Shown: positions 1-8,099 of the stretch, piece by piece
Layout of the letters: each line of letters starts with the position of its first letter
Position numbering within the stretch: position 1 is the stretch's first letter
From: DATKEH01 sp035546355
GTDB lineage: Bacteria; Acidobacteriota; Thermoanaerobaculia; Multivoradales; JAIOJS01
NCBI GenBank assembly: GCA_035546355.1
Contig: DATKEH010000131.1
Coordinates: 1 to 39,977, forward strand
Length of the DNA stretch: 39,977 nucleotides
Direction: 5' to 3'
Position numbers and translations under genes: made by a program
The notes under the pieces: generated by a model
Databases searched by the model: none
Told to the model about the DNA's origin: nothing
What the model saw: the letters and a program-made list of their open reading frames with translations, nothing else

Positions 1-162
1 CAGCAGCGGGCGCTTGAGGCCGAGCCGGGCGAGCAGCAGCCCGCTGCGCCGGGTATCCTCGCAGGCCACCAGGTCGGCGCTCGCCAGCGCCTCGCGGGCG
101 CGGGGCGAGAGGTCGTCGAGGTTGCCGATCGGCGTCGCCACTACCAGCAGGGTGCCGGCCAT
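1..162 (-). CDS. rsmI: RsmI, 16S rRNA C1402 2'-O-methyltransferase, N-terminal 54 residues (partial)
   Basis: Reading the minus strand from the ATG at 162 gives a protein beginning MAGTLLVVATPIGNLDD and continuing SPRAREALASADLVACEDTR. This is the conserved N-terminus of the RsmI/YraL tetrapyrrole-methylase-fold family, which methylates the ribose of C1402 in 16S rRNA. The frame stays open to base 1, so the rest of the gene lies left of the window. It is divergent from the SurA-like gene at 215 with 52 bases between. A TACCAT box sits 7 nt before the start codon and there is no Shine-Dalgarno, so the mRNA may be leaderless. Identity is confident from the VATPIGNLDD and EDTR motifs. Confidence 0.88.
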   Translation of the reverse strand, partial: MAGTLLVVATPIGNLDDLSPRAREALASADLVACEDTRRSGLLLARLGLKRPLL

Positions 163-169
163 GCCGTGG

Positions 170-175
170 ATGGTA
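170..175 (-). promoter_or_regulatory. Candidate -10 box for leaderless rsmI
   Basis: The minus strand reads TACCAT, then 7 nt, then the rsmI ATG. No ribosome binding site lies between, and no good -35 was seen. The placement matches the TANNNT boxes found 6 nt before starts at 6954, 24811 and 24881. Confidence 0.35.
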
Positions 176-214
176 CTGGAGGTGGGGGCCCGTGCTACCA
201 TCCCCTGCCTCGCG

Positions 215-910
215 ATGCCCCGCGCGCTCCTCGCCACGCTCTGCGCCCTGGCCTCCGCCGCCGCCCTCGCAGCGGCGTCACCCCCCGGGCCGCCGCCGCG
301 GTTGGTGGACAGAGTGGTGGCGGTAGTGGACGACGACCCGATCCTGCTGTCCGACCTGGAGCGGGTGATCGCGCTCGGGGTGGTGGCGCCCCAGCCCGAG
401 GAGAGCGAGGCGAGCCTGCGGCGCCGTGTGCTCGAGGGGTTGATCGAGCAGCGCCTGCGCTTCCACGAGGTCGACCGCTACGGCCACCAGCAGCTGCCCG
501 TGGCGGCGATCCAGGAGCAGGTCGCGGCCATCGCCGGCCGGTTCGCCGACGAGGAGGACTTCGCCGCGCGCCTGGCGGAGCTGGGGATGAGCCGCGGCGA
601 CGTCGAGCAGCTGGTGGTGCGACAACTGCAGGTACTGACGTTCGTCGACGAGCTGCTCGGGGCGCGGGTGTTCGTCGGCCTAGACGAGATCCAGCGCTAC
701 TACGAGGAGGTGCTGGTGCCGCGCCTGGCGGCGGCGGGCGAGTCGGCGCCGCCGCTCGAGCAGGTGCGCGAGCAGATCCGCTCGCTGCTGCGCGAGGAGC
801 GCCTCAACCAGGAGCTGCAGCGTTGGACCGCCGAGCTGCGACGGCAGGCCGACGTCATCGACCATCTCGATCGCCCGCAGCGCCCCCTGCCGCCTGTGGC
901 GCCGCGGTGA
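215..910 (+). CDS. SurA-like periplasmic chaperone without a visible PPIase domain
   Basis: This 231-residue protein starts with an Ala/Leu-rich signal peptide (about 1-25), followed by RLVDRVVAVVDDDPILLSD, the hallmark opening of the SurA N-terminal chaperone domain. The rest is helical (LIEQRLRFHEVDRYG, MSRGDVEQLVVRQLQ) and resembles the SurA N and C helical regions. The parvulin (PpiC) rotamase domains of SurA (about 430 residues in E. coli) are absent, so this is probably a chaperone-only version that escorts outer-membrane proteins. The ATG at 215 was chosen because it begins the signal peptide; the frame extends further left only through bases that encode rsmI on the other strand. The 3' end overlaps the convergent Slt-like gene by 56 bases. 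Confidence 0.72.
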   Translation: MPRALLATLCALASAAALAAASPPGPPPRLVDRVVAVVDDDPILLSDLERVIALGVVAPQPEESEASLRRRVLEGLIEQRLRFHEVDRYGHQQLPVAAIQEQVAAIAGRFADEEDFAARLAELGMSRGDVEQLVVRQLQVLTFVDELLGARVFVGLDEIQRYYEEVLVPRLAAAGESAPPLEQVREQIRSLLREERLNQELQRWTAELRRQADVIDHLDRPQRPLPPVAPR

Positions 911-3134
911 GTTGCGGGTAGAGCTCGCGGTAGGCGGCGGCGCTCTCCAGCGTGGCGGCGACCAGCTGGCGCACCTCGCGGGCGCCCAGCTTGGTCAGCA
1001 CCTCGGCGGCTTCCCGCCCCTGGCACCAGGACACCCAGAGCAGGGCTTCGTCCTCTCCGGCGAAGTAGGCCGCGACCACGGCGGGAGGATCGCCGAACCG
1101 CCCGACGAGGCCGGCGAGATGGGCCGCCGCCAGCGGGATCGCGGTCTCCGGCCGCTCGAGGTCGGCCGGCTCGAGACCCGGGGATCTCACCGCCGCCGCG
1201 GCGCGGGCGGCGTCGGCGAGGCCGAGGCCGGTGATGCCGCGGGTGCCGCCGGCCGCCACCGCGGCCGGGTCGAAGCCGCTCGCCACCCGCAGCAGGGCGA
1301 GCAGCAGGTGGGGATCGACCCCGTGACGCTCGGCGGCCGAGGTGACGAGCGGGCCGTGGCCCAGGGGGTAGAGGAGCTGGCGCAGGGGTCGCGGCATGAG
1401 GCTGCCGGGGAGGCGGCCGCCGGCGCGCCTCTCCAGCGTGGTGGCGAGCAGCAGGGAGCGAGCCGTCGCACCGCCCCGGGCGAGCTCGCGGCTGGCGGTA
1501 TAGGCGAGCCGAGGATCGCGCGTCGGGAAGTGTTGCAGCACCGTGTGAAGCCCGACCTCCCGCCACAAACCCAGGGCGAGGAGTCGATCCTCCGCGACGG
1601 TGAGCGGCGATCGCCACAGCGGCCAGGAAGCGACCTCCAGCGGCGCCAGGCGGAGCAGGGGGCCGAGGTCCGGGTCGCGGGCGAGACCCTGGTAGAGGCG
1701 CCGCTCGACGGCCAGTCGCCGCGGGTCGTCCGGGGAGAGGAGCAGCCAGGCCGCCAGCTGCTCGTCGAGCCGCTGGGACTCACCTGCGGCGGTGAGCCTC
1801 TGCTCCACCGCCCGGCGCATCGGCCTCGCCAGCAGCCGCTCTCGCGCCGTCGCCGCCAGGGGGTGGTACGGCCCCTGGCGGAGCACCCGCAGGTAGTGCC
1901 CGAGGGCGGCGACGGGACGGCCGCGGGTCTCCTCCCAGCGGCCGAGCCAGTAGCCGACCTCGCGGTCCTGGGCTCCCTGCGTGACGGCCGCCGACTGCAG
2001 CCAGCCGCCGGCCTCGTCGGCGCGGTTGTGCACCAGGTCGGAGGCGGCGAGGAAGAGCGCCCCGCGCGCGGCGTAGACGTCCCAGGTGCGGCGCGAGCGC
2101 AGCAGCTCCAGCAGTCGCGCCGCCTCGTCCGCATCCCCCTCCAGCCGCTGCAGGCGCAGGGCGGCGAGCAACGAGGCGCCCGTCCAGCGGCTCTCCGGGC
2201 GCAGATTGGCGGCGCGGCTGTAGGCTCCGAGCGCGGCGCGGCGCCGCCCGGCGAGCTCCAGCGACCGCCCCTGGTGATATCCGACCCTGGCGCGGTCGGC
2301 CGGCGCCGGTGCGGAGTCCGCCGCCACGCCCCAGGTGGCGGCGGCGGCGCGGTGATCGCCGATTCCCGCCTGCGCCTGCGCCAGGAGCGCCGTGGCCTCG
2401 TGGAGCTCGCGCGAACCGGCCGCGGCCGCTGCCGTTGCCGGCGCCAGGTAGTCGCGAGCCAGGTCGGGCCGCCCCTGCTGCAGGAACGCCCGCCCCAGCA
2501 CCAGCGCGAGATCGGGGCCCAGCGAGGCGGGGTGCAGGCCCAGGAGCCGCTCGGCGGCCTGCCGCGCCGGCTCGTCGTCGACCCCTTCCTGCAGGAGGGC
2601 CAGCAGCAGGCCGCGAGCCTGGGCATCGTGGCCCCGCCGGCTCGCGCACGCGGCGCGCGCCACCTGCAGCACCCGGCGCTCACGGGGAGCGATGGCCTGC
2701 CAGGCGACTCCCCTCAGCAGGCGGCAGTCCCCTCCCTCCTCGATCGCCCTGGCCAGCACCGTGGCGGCCTCTTGCATCAGCGCGGCGTGGCGACCGTCGA
2801 GCAGGGCCGCGGCCAACCCCGCGGCCACCTCGGGGTGACCCAGGGCGCGCTGCTCCCGGGCGAGCCGCAGCCGGCTATGGGCGGCGAGCTCCGGGATCTC
2901 GGTCATGGCGCGGGAGAAGGCTTGCGCGGCGAGGCGGTGGCGGCCGAGGTCGGCGAGAGCGTGTCCGCGCAGGTAGGAGGCGCCCAGGCGTTGGGCGACA
3001 TCCGGAGCTTCGGCGGCGAAGCGCTCCGCGGCGGCGAGGGTTTCCTGCGGGGCGGTGGTGCGGTGCAGCTCGACCAGCGATGGCGGCGGCGGCCCCAGAG
3101 GGGCGGCGGCGAGGAGCGGGAGGAGCCAGAGCAT
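855..3134 (-). CDS. Slt70-like lytic transglycosylase homologue, probably catalytically inactive
   Basis: A 759-residue exported protein with a short N-terminal hydrophobic segment (MLWLLPLLAAAPLG). About 550 residues of TPR-like alpha-superhelix follow, as in soluble lytic transglycosylase Slt70, then a C-terminal SLT domain from about 590. In active enzymes the first motif reads RQESxFDP; here it is RVASGFDP (616-623), so the catalytic Glu is Ala618. The following Gly-Leu-Met-Gln motif is GITGLG, and the usual AAYNAG motif is AAYFAG (685-693). Fold and length fit Slt70, but the changes imply loss of peptidoglycan cleavage. It is the last gene of the rpmE-prfA-prmC-murA run, 84 bases after murA. 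It could act as a binding or scaffold protein at the wall. Confidence 0.78.
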   Translation of the reverse strand: MLWLLPLLAAAPLGPPPPSLVELHRTTAPQETLAAAERFAAEAPDVAQRLGASYLRGHALADLGRHRLAAQAFSRAMTEIPELAAHSRLRLAREQRALGHPEVAAGLAAALLDGRHAALMQEAATVLARAIEEGGDCRLLRGVAWQAIAPRERRVLQVARAACASRRGHDAQARGLLLALLQEGVDDEPARQAAERLLGLHPASLGPDLALVLGRAFLQQGRPDLARDYLAPATAAAAAGSRELHEATALLAQAQAGIGDHRAAAATWGVAADSAPAPADRARVGYHQGRSLELAGRRRAALGAYSRAANLRPESRWTGASLLAALRLQRLEGDADEAARLLELLRSRRTWDVYAARGALFLAASDLVHNRADEAGGWLQSAAVTQGAQDREVGYWLGRWEETRGRPVAALGHYLRVLRQGPYHPLAATARERLLARPMRRAVEQRLTAAGESQRLDEQLAAWLLLSPDDPRRLAVERRLYQGLARDPDLGPLLRLAPLEVASWPLWRSPLTVAEDRLLALGLWREVGLHTVLQHFPTRDPRLAYTASRELARGGATARSLLLATTLERRAGGRLPGSLMPRPLRQLLYPLGHGPLVTSAAERHGVDPHLLLALLRVASGFDPAAVAAGGTRGITGLGLADAARAAAAVRSPGLEPADLERPETAIPLAAAHLAGLVGRFGDPPAVVAAYFAGEDEALLWVSWCQGREAAEVLTKLGAREVRQLVAATLESAAAYRELYPQLTAAPQAAGGAAGDRDGR

Positions 3135-3218
3135 GGGAAGCAGGAGGGAGAGTGGGTCGAGACCTCGGGGCCGGTGCGGCGACCGGATGCGTCGAGACGA
3201 TGCCCGACGACCCGCGGC

Positions 3219-4487
3219 TCAGGGCGTCGGCGGCCCGGGCTCGCGCTGTACGTCCGCTCCCAGCGCCTGCAGCTTCGCCTCCATCGCCTCGTACCCGCGG
3301 TCGAGGTGATAGATCCGTTCCACCCGCGTCTCGCCGTGGGCGGCGAGACCGGCGAGCACCAGGCACGCCGAGGCCCGTAGATCGGTGGCCATGACACTGG
3401 CCCCCGACAGGGTGCGGGGGCCTCGCACCGTCGCTTCACGCGCGCTCACCTGGATGTCGGCGCCCATGCGGAGCAGCTCGCCGACGTGCTGAAAGCGGTT
3501 CTCGAAGATCGTCTCGCGGATCACCGCGGTGCCCCGGGCCTGGGTCATCAGGGCCATGTACTGGGCCTGCAGATCGGTGGGGAAGCCGGGATGCGGCGCG
3601 GTCTCGACGTCCCGGGCCACGAGCTCACCGCCGGCGCGGACGCGGATGCCGTCGTCCTGCGTCGAGACCTCGGTGCCCACGGCGGTGAGCTTGTCGAGCA
3701 GCGGCGCGAGGTCGTGCGGGTCGGCGTCCTCGAGCGTGACGTCGCCCGCGGTCAGCGCCGCGCCGACGAGATAGGTGCCCCCTTCGATGCGGTCGGCGAT
3801 GACGTCGTGCTCGGCGCCCCCGAGAGACTCCACCCCGTCGATGCGGAGGGTCTCCTCGCCGGCCCCCTCGATCCTCGCGCCCATGGCGATCAGGAGGTTC
3901 GCCAGGTCGACGATCTCGGGCTCGCGGGCGCAGTTCTCGAGCACCGTCTCGCCCCGCGCCAGCACCGCCGCCATCATCACGTTCTCGGTCCCGGTGACCG
4001 TCGGCATGTCGAAGCGGAAGCGTTTCCCCTCGAGCCGCTTGGCCTCGGCGAGGACGTAGCCGTGCTCGAGCCGGATCTGCGCCCCGAGGGCATCGAGGCC
4101 CTTCAGGTGCTGGTCGATGGGGCGCACGCCGATGGCGCAGCCGCCCGGCAGGGAGACGCGGGCGCGGCCGCGCCGGCCCATCAGCGCCCCCAGCACCAGC
4201 ACGCTGGCGCGCATCGTCTTGACCATCTCGTAGACCGCCTCGGACGACACGCCCTCGTGCTGGGGCACCAGGCGGACGGCGTCTCCCTCGTCGGCGCTCT
4301 GCACCCCCAGATAGGCGAGCAGCCGGCGCATGGTGGCGATGTCGCGCACCCGCGGCACGCGGCGCAACAGCACGGGCTCGTCGGCGAGCAGGGAGGCGGC
4401 GAGAGCCGGTAGCGCGGCGTTCTTGGCGCCGCTTGCGCGGACGCGGCCGGCGAGACGGCAGGGGCCGCGGATGAGGAAGCGATCCAT
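3219..4487 (-). CDS. murA: UDP-N-acetylglucosamine 1-carboxyvinyltransferase MurA
   Basis: MurA transfers enolpyruvate from PEP to UDP-GlcNAc, the first committed step of peptidoglycan synthesis in the cytoplasm. The 422-residue length is typical. The KN pair that binds substrate is at 22-23 (SGAKNAALP), and the catalytic cysteine is Cys117 in PGGCAIG, the residue alkylated by fosfomycin, so this form should be sensitive. The conserved HPGFPTDLQAQ and FENRF segments are present. The start codon is ATG, 33 bases after the prmC stop, in the same transcription unit as rpmE, prfA and prmC. Confidence 0.96.
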   Translation of the reverse strand: MDRFLIRGPCRLAGRVRASGAKNAALPALAASLLADEPVLLRRVPRVRDIATMRRLLAYLGVQSADEGDAVRLVPQHEGVSSEAVYEMVKTMRASVLVLGALMGRRGRARVSLPGGCAIGVRPIDQHLKGLDALGAQIRLEHGYVLAEAKRLEGKRFRFDMPTVTGTENVMMAAVLARGETVLENCAREPEIVDLANLLIAMGARIEGAGEETLRIDGVESLGGAEHDVIADRIEGGTYLVGAALTAGDVTLEDADPHDLAPLLDKLTAVGTEVSTQDDGIRVRAGGELVARDVETAPHPGFPTDLQAQYMALMTQARGTAVIRETIFENRFQHVGELLRMGADIQVSAREATVRGPRTLSGASVMATDLRASACLVLAGLAAHGETRVERIYHLDRGYEAMEAKLQALGADVQREPGPPTP

Positions 4488-4520
4488 GGGCGGCTATCAT
4501 CCCTGCCGCCCCGAGCCCGG

Positions 4521-5413
4521 TCAAGGGCGCCGGCGGTCCCGCGGCGGCGACTCCCTGCCGGCGGCAGGCGGGGGTCGGCGGCGCAGGACGGCGACCCGCG
4601 GGATGCCGGCGTAGTCGGTCTCTGCCCCCTGCAACGGCCAGCCGAGGGTGGCGGCGAGGGCGGCGACGTCTGCCAGCTGCCCGGCGCCGATCTCGAGGAG
4701 AAACGGGGTGCCGTCGGCGGCGTCGCGCGTCTGCTCCAGGAGCTGCCGGTAGGCGGCCAGCCCGCGGCCGGCCGCGAACAGCGCTGTCGCCGGCTCGTGC
4801 TCCGCCACCTCCGGCGACAGCTCGGGCCGTTGCCGCGGGTCCACGTAGGGAGGGTTGCTGACCAGCAGATCGAAGCCCTGCACGCGCAGCCCCCGCCGCC
4901 AATCGGCGGCGATCAGTGCCAGCCTGCCGGCGACGCCGTGGTGGCGGGCGTTGGCGGCGGCGACGGCCAGCGCTCCCAGGGAGCGGTCGGTCGCCACCAC
5001 GCGGGCGCAAGGGAGCTCGGCGGCGAGAGTGACGGCGAGGCAACCCGAGCCGGCGCCGAGGTCGAGGATGCGGGGCGCGGGTGGCAGGGAGAGCCCCAGG
5101 GCCACCTCCACCAGGTGCTCGCTCTCGGGGCGCGGGATCAGCACTCGCGGGTCGACCCGGAAGTCGCGGCCGTAGAACTCCCGGCGCCCCAACAGGTAGG
5201 CGACGGGCTCACCGCTCAGGCGCCGCTCGAGCAGCTCCCCGAAGCGCCGCGCCGGGGCCTCCGGTACGGGGTCGCGGTCGCGCGCCAGCAGCTGCGCCTC
5301 GGAGAGGCCGAGCGCCGCGCCGAGCAGCAGGGCGGCTTCGCGGGTCGAGGGCTCGAAGGGGGCGGCCAGCAGGCGCCGGCGGGCGGCCGTGAGGAGCTCC
5401 CCGACCGTCGGGC

Positions 5414-5417
<4 letters not shown>
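4521..5417 (-). CDS. prmC: PrmC, release-factor glutamine N5-methyltransferase (apparent CTG start)
   Basis: PrmC methylates the GGQ glutamine of release factors using S-adenosylmethionine. The Rossmann motif DLGAGSGCLAVTLA and the catalytic NPPY (about 188-191) are clear. The first ATG/GTG/TTG-type codon in frame is a TTG at 5192, which would remove the N-terminal helical domain. Translation upstream of it gives LLTAARRRLLAAPFEPSTRE, a normal PrmC N-domain, back to a CTG at 5417. That CTG overlaps the prfA stop codon (CTGA) and lies 7 nt after a perfect AGGAGG, giving 298 residues against 277 in E. coli. The exact start is inference; the N-domain coding is directly visible. Translational coupling to prfA makes sense because RF1 is the substrate. 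Confidence 0.9.
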
Positions 5418-6490
<1,073 letters not shown>

Positions 6491-6502
6491 GGTCGGAATC
6501 CC

Positions 6503-6519
6503 GCCGCCGCCACGGCGGC
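6503..6519 (-). other. GC-rich hairpin between rpmE and prfA
   Basis: A 7-bp inverted repeat (GCCGCCG / CGGCGGC) with a 3-nt loop lies in the 119-base gap between rpmE and prfA, just before the prfA start. No T-tract follows, so this is not a classical terminator. It could modulate prfA translation or be chance in 70%-GC DNA. Confidence 0.25.
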
Positions 6520-6609
6520 CGATGGCGGCGGGTCAGACGGCGAGGCCGCCCCCCGCGGAGCGGCCTTCCCGACCCTCGCCATCGCCGCCACCGGGCGGCG
6601 CGGAAGAGC

Positions 6610-6813
6610 TCACCTCTTGATGCCGTAGCGGCGCTGGAAGCGCTCGACGCGGCCGGCCGAGTCCACCAGCTTCTGCTTGCCGGTGAAGAAGGGGTGACAC
6701 TCGTTGCAGATCTCGAGCCGCAGCTCGTCCTGGGTGGAGTGGGTCTGGAAGGTGTTGCCGCAGGCGCACACCGCGGTCACCAGGTGCATCTCGGGATGGA
6801 TTTCGCTCTTCAC
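6610..6813 (-). CDS. rpmE: 50S ribosomal protein L31, zinc-binding form
   Basis: A 67-residue L31 of the zinc (C+) type with four cysteines at 16, 18, 36 and 39 (CAC and CNEC), followed by HPFFTGKQKLVD, a family signature. The start is GTG at 6813, with GAGG about 8 nt upstream in the mRNA. It opens the run rpmE-prfA-prmC-murA, an order widespread in bacteria. The presence of the C+ form implies zinc availability affects this ribosome position; no zinc-free paralogue is in the window. Confidence 0.96.
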   Translation of the reverse strand: MKSEIHPEMHLVTAVCACGNTFQTHSTQDELRLEICNECHPFFTGKQKLVDSAGRVERFQRRYGIKR

Positions 6814-6842
6814 GGGGATTTCCTCGGATGGTGAGTTGGAGG

Positions 6843-6860
6843 CCGCCCCTCCGGGGGCGG
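6843..6860 (-). promoter_or_regulatory. Stem-loop in the rpmE leader
   Basis: A perfect 7-bp stem (CCGCCCC / GGGGCGG) with a 4-nt loop lies 30 to 47 bases before the rpmE start, right after the predicted transcription start. It would sit at the very 5' end of the rpmE mRNA. It could be a site for L31 feedback or an mRNA-stabilising 5' hairpin; function is not shown. Confidence 0.35.
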
Positions 6861-6867
6861 ACCGTCA

Positions 6868-6897
6868 ATCATAGTACCAAACAGAGCAAGAGGTGAA
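6868..6897 (-). promoter_or_regulatory. Candidate sigma-70 promoter for rpmE operon
   Basis: On the minus strand TTCACC (-35, 4 of 6 matches), an 18-nt spacer and TATGAT (-10, 5 of 6) would start transcription near 6861, 48 bases before the rpmE GTG. Confidence 0.4.
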
Positions 6898-6941
6898 GCT
6901 GTTCCCGCGAACGGATTCCCGCGACCAGATCGCTGGCGCAA

Positions 6942-6947
6942 TACACT
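6942..6947 (+). promoter_or_regulatory. Candidate -10 box for leaderless dipeptidase mRNA
   Basis: TACACT is followed by exactly 6 nt and then the ATG at 6954. There is no Shine-Dalgarno and no recognisable -35. Transcription would begin at or next to the start codon. Confidence 0.4.
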
Positions 6948-6953
6948 CGGCCC

Positions 6954-8099
6954 ATGTCTTTCCTCGTCTTCGACGGCCATACCGACGTTCCGACCCGGCT
7001 GCTCGAGGCGCCTGCCGACCTGTCGCGGCCGGCGCCGGGCGGGCACGTCGACCTGCCTCGGCTGCGTCGAGGGGGGGTCGGTGGCCTGGTGTTCGCGCTC
7101 TGGGTGCCCCCCCACCTGGAGCCGGAAGCGGGGCTCGAGCACGCCCTGCTGCTCCATCGGTTGACGGTCGAGCAGCTGCGCCCGGGGGGCCTGGAGGCGG
7201 TGGCGACGGCCGCGGCCCTCGAGCAGGCGAAGGGGCGCGACGCCGTGGGCGTCGTCCTGGGCCTCGAGAACGGCCGCCCGCTGTCGCTGCCCGGGGCCCT
7301 CGACAGGCTGCACGGGCTGGGCGTACGCATCGTCACCCTCACCCATACCGCCAGCCACGAGTGGTGCGACGCCGCCGGGGACGACGAGCCGCACGGCGGC
7401 CTGGCCCCGCAGGGAGAGGAGATGGTGCGCGAGCTCAACCGGCGTGGCATCGTCGTCGACGTCTCCCACGTCTCGGATCGCGCGGTCGAGCACGTGCTCG
7501 AGGTCAGCGAGGCGCCGGTGGTGGCGAGCCACAGCTCGGCGCGGGCGCTGTGCGACCATCCGCGCAACCTCACCGATGCCCTGGCCCTGTCGGTGGCGCG
7601 CCGCGGCGGGGTGGTGATGGCCAACGCCTACCCCGCCTTCCTCGACGACACGGCGCGGCTCGCCAACCAGCGCCGCATGGAGCACCTCGGCGCTGCGATG
7701 CGGTCGCTGCAGGATGCCCATGCCGACGACCCGCTGGCGTTCGCGCGGGCGCGCCAGGGGATGCTGGCGGGACACCCGCAGCCGCCGGTGCCCCGGCAGC
7801 GGTACGTCGACCACATCCTACATCTGGTCGAGGTGTGCGGCGAGGAGGGAGTGGGGGTCGGCAGCGACTTCGACGGCATCCCCGAGACACCGGTCGGCTT
7901 CGAGGACGTGGCCCGCTACCCGGGCCTGGTGGCGGCGCTGCGGCAGAGGGGTCTGGACGGACGGGCGCTGGAGCTGGTGCTGTGGGGCAACTTCGCGCGC
8001 GTCTGGCGGGCGGTCGAGCGCGCGGCGGCGACCGGGGACCGAGCGCTCAGTACCCGGCGCCACCGTCCTGCAGGCTCGGACCGTACATCACGGCGTTGA
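6954..8099 (+). CDS. Membrane dipeptidase (peptidase M19 family)
   Basis: A 381-residue zinc dipeptidase of the renal dipeptidase (M19) family. Metal-binding elements are visible in order: HTD in FDGHTDVP (near the N-terminus), GLENG, LTHTASHEW, VVASHSSARALCDHPRNLTD and VGSDFDG near the C-terminus. These enzymes hydrolyse dipeptides including those with a C-terminal D-amino acid, and may recycle cell-wall or dietary peptides. No signal peptide is present, so a cytoplasmic location is likely. The last 53 bases overlap the convergent M14 peptidase gene, giving an Arg/Ser-rich tail (STRRHRPAGSDRTSRR) that is probably not conserved. Confidence 0.9.
   Translation: MSFLVFDGHTDVPTRLLEAPADLSRPAPGGHVDLPRLRRGGVGGLVFALWVPPHLEPEAGLEHALLLHRLTVEQLRPGGLEAVATAAALEQAKGRDAVGVVLGLENGRPLSLPGALDRLHGLGVRIVTLTHTASHEWCDAAGDDEPHGGLAPQGEEMVRELNRRGIVVDVSHVSDRAVEHVLEVSEAPVVASHSSARALCDHPRNLTDALALSVARRGGVVMANAYPAFLDDTARLANQRRMEHLGAAMRSLQDAHADDPLAFARARQGMLAGHPQPPVPRQRYVDHILHLVEVCGEEGVGVGSDFDGIPETPVGFEDVARYPGLVAALRQRGLDGRALELVLWGNFARVWRAVERAAATGDRALSTRRHRPAGSDRTSRR

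Noticed and set aside
912..3380. 822-residue plus-strand open frame antisense to the Slt-like gene
   Set aside because: GC-rich mirror of a real gene; low-complexity Gly/Arg/Gln protein with no domain. Similar mirrors at 7714-10611, 15268-16287, 35054-36352 and 37056-39185 were also dropped.
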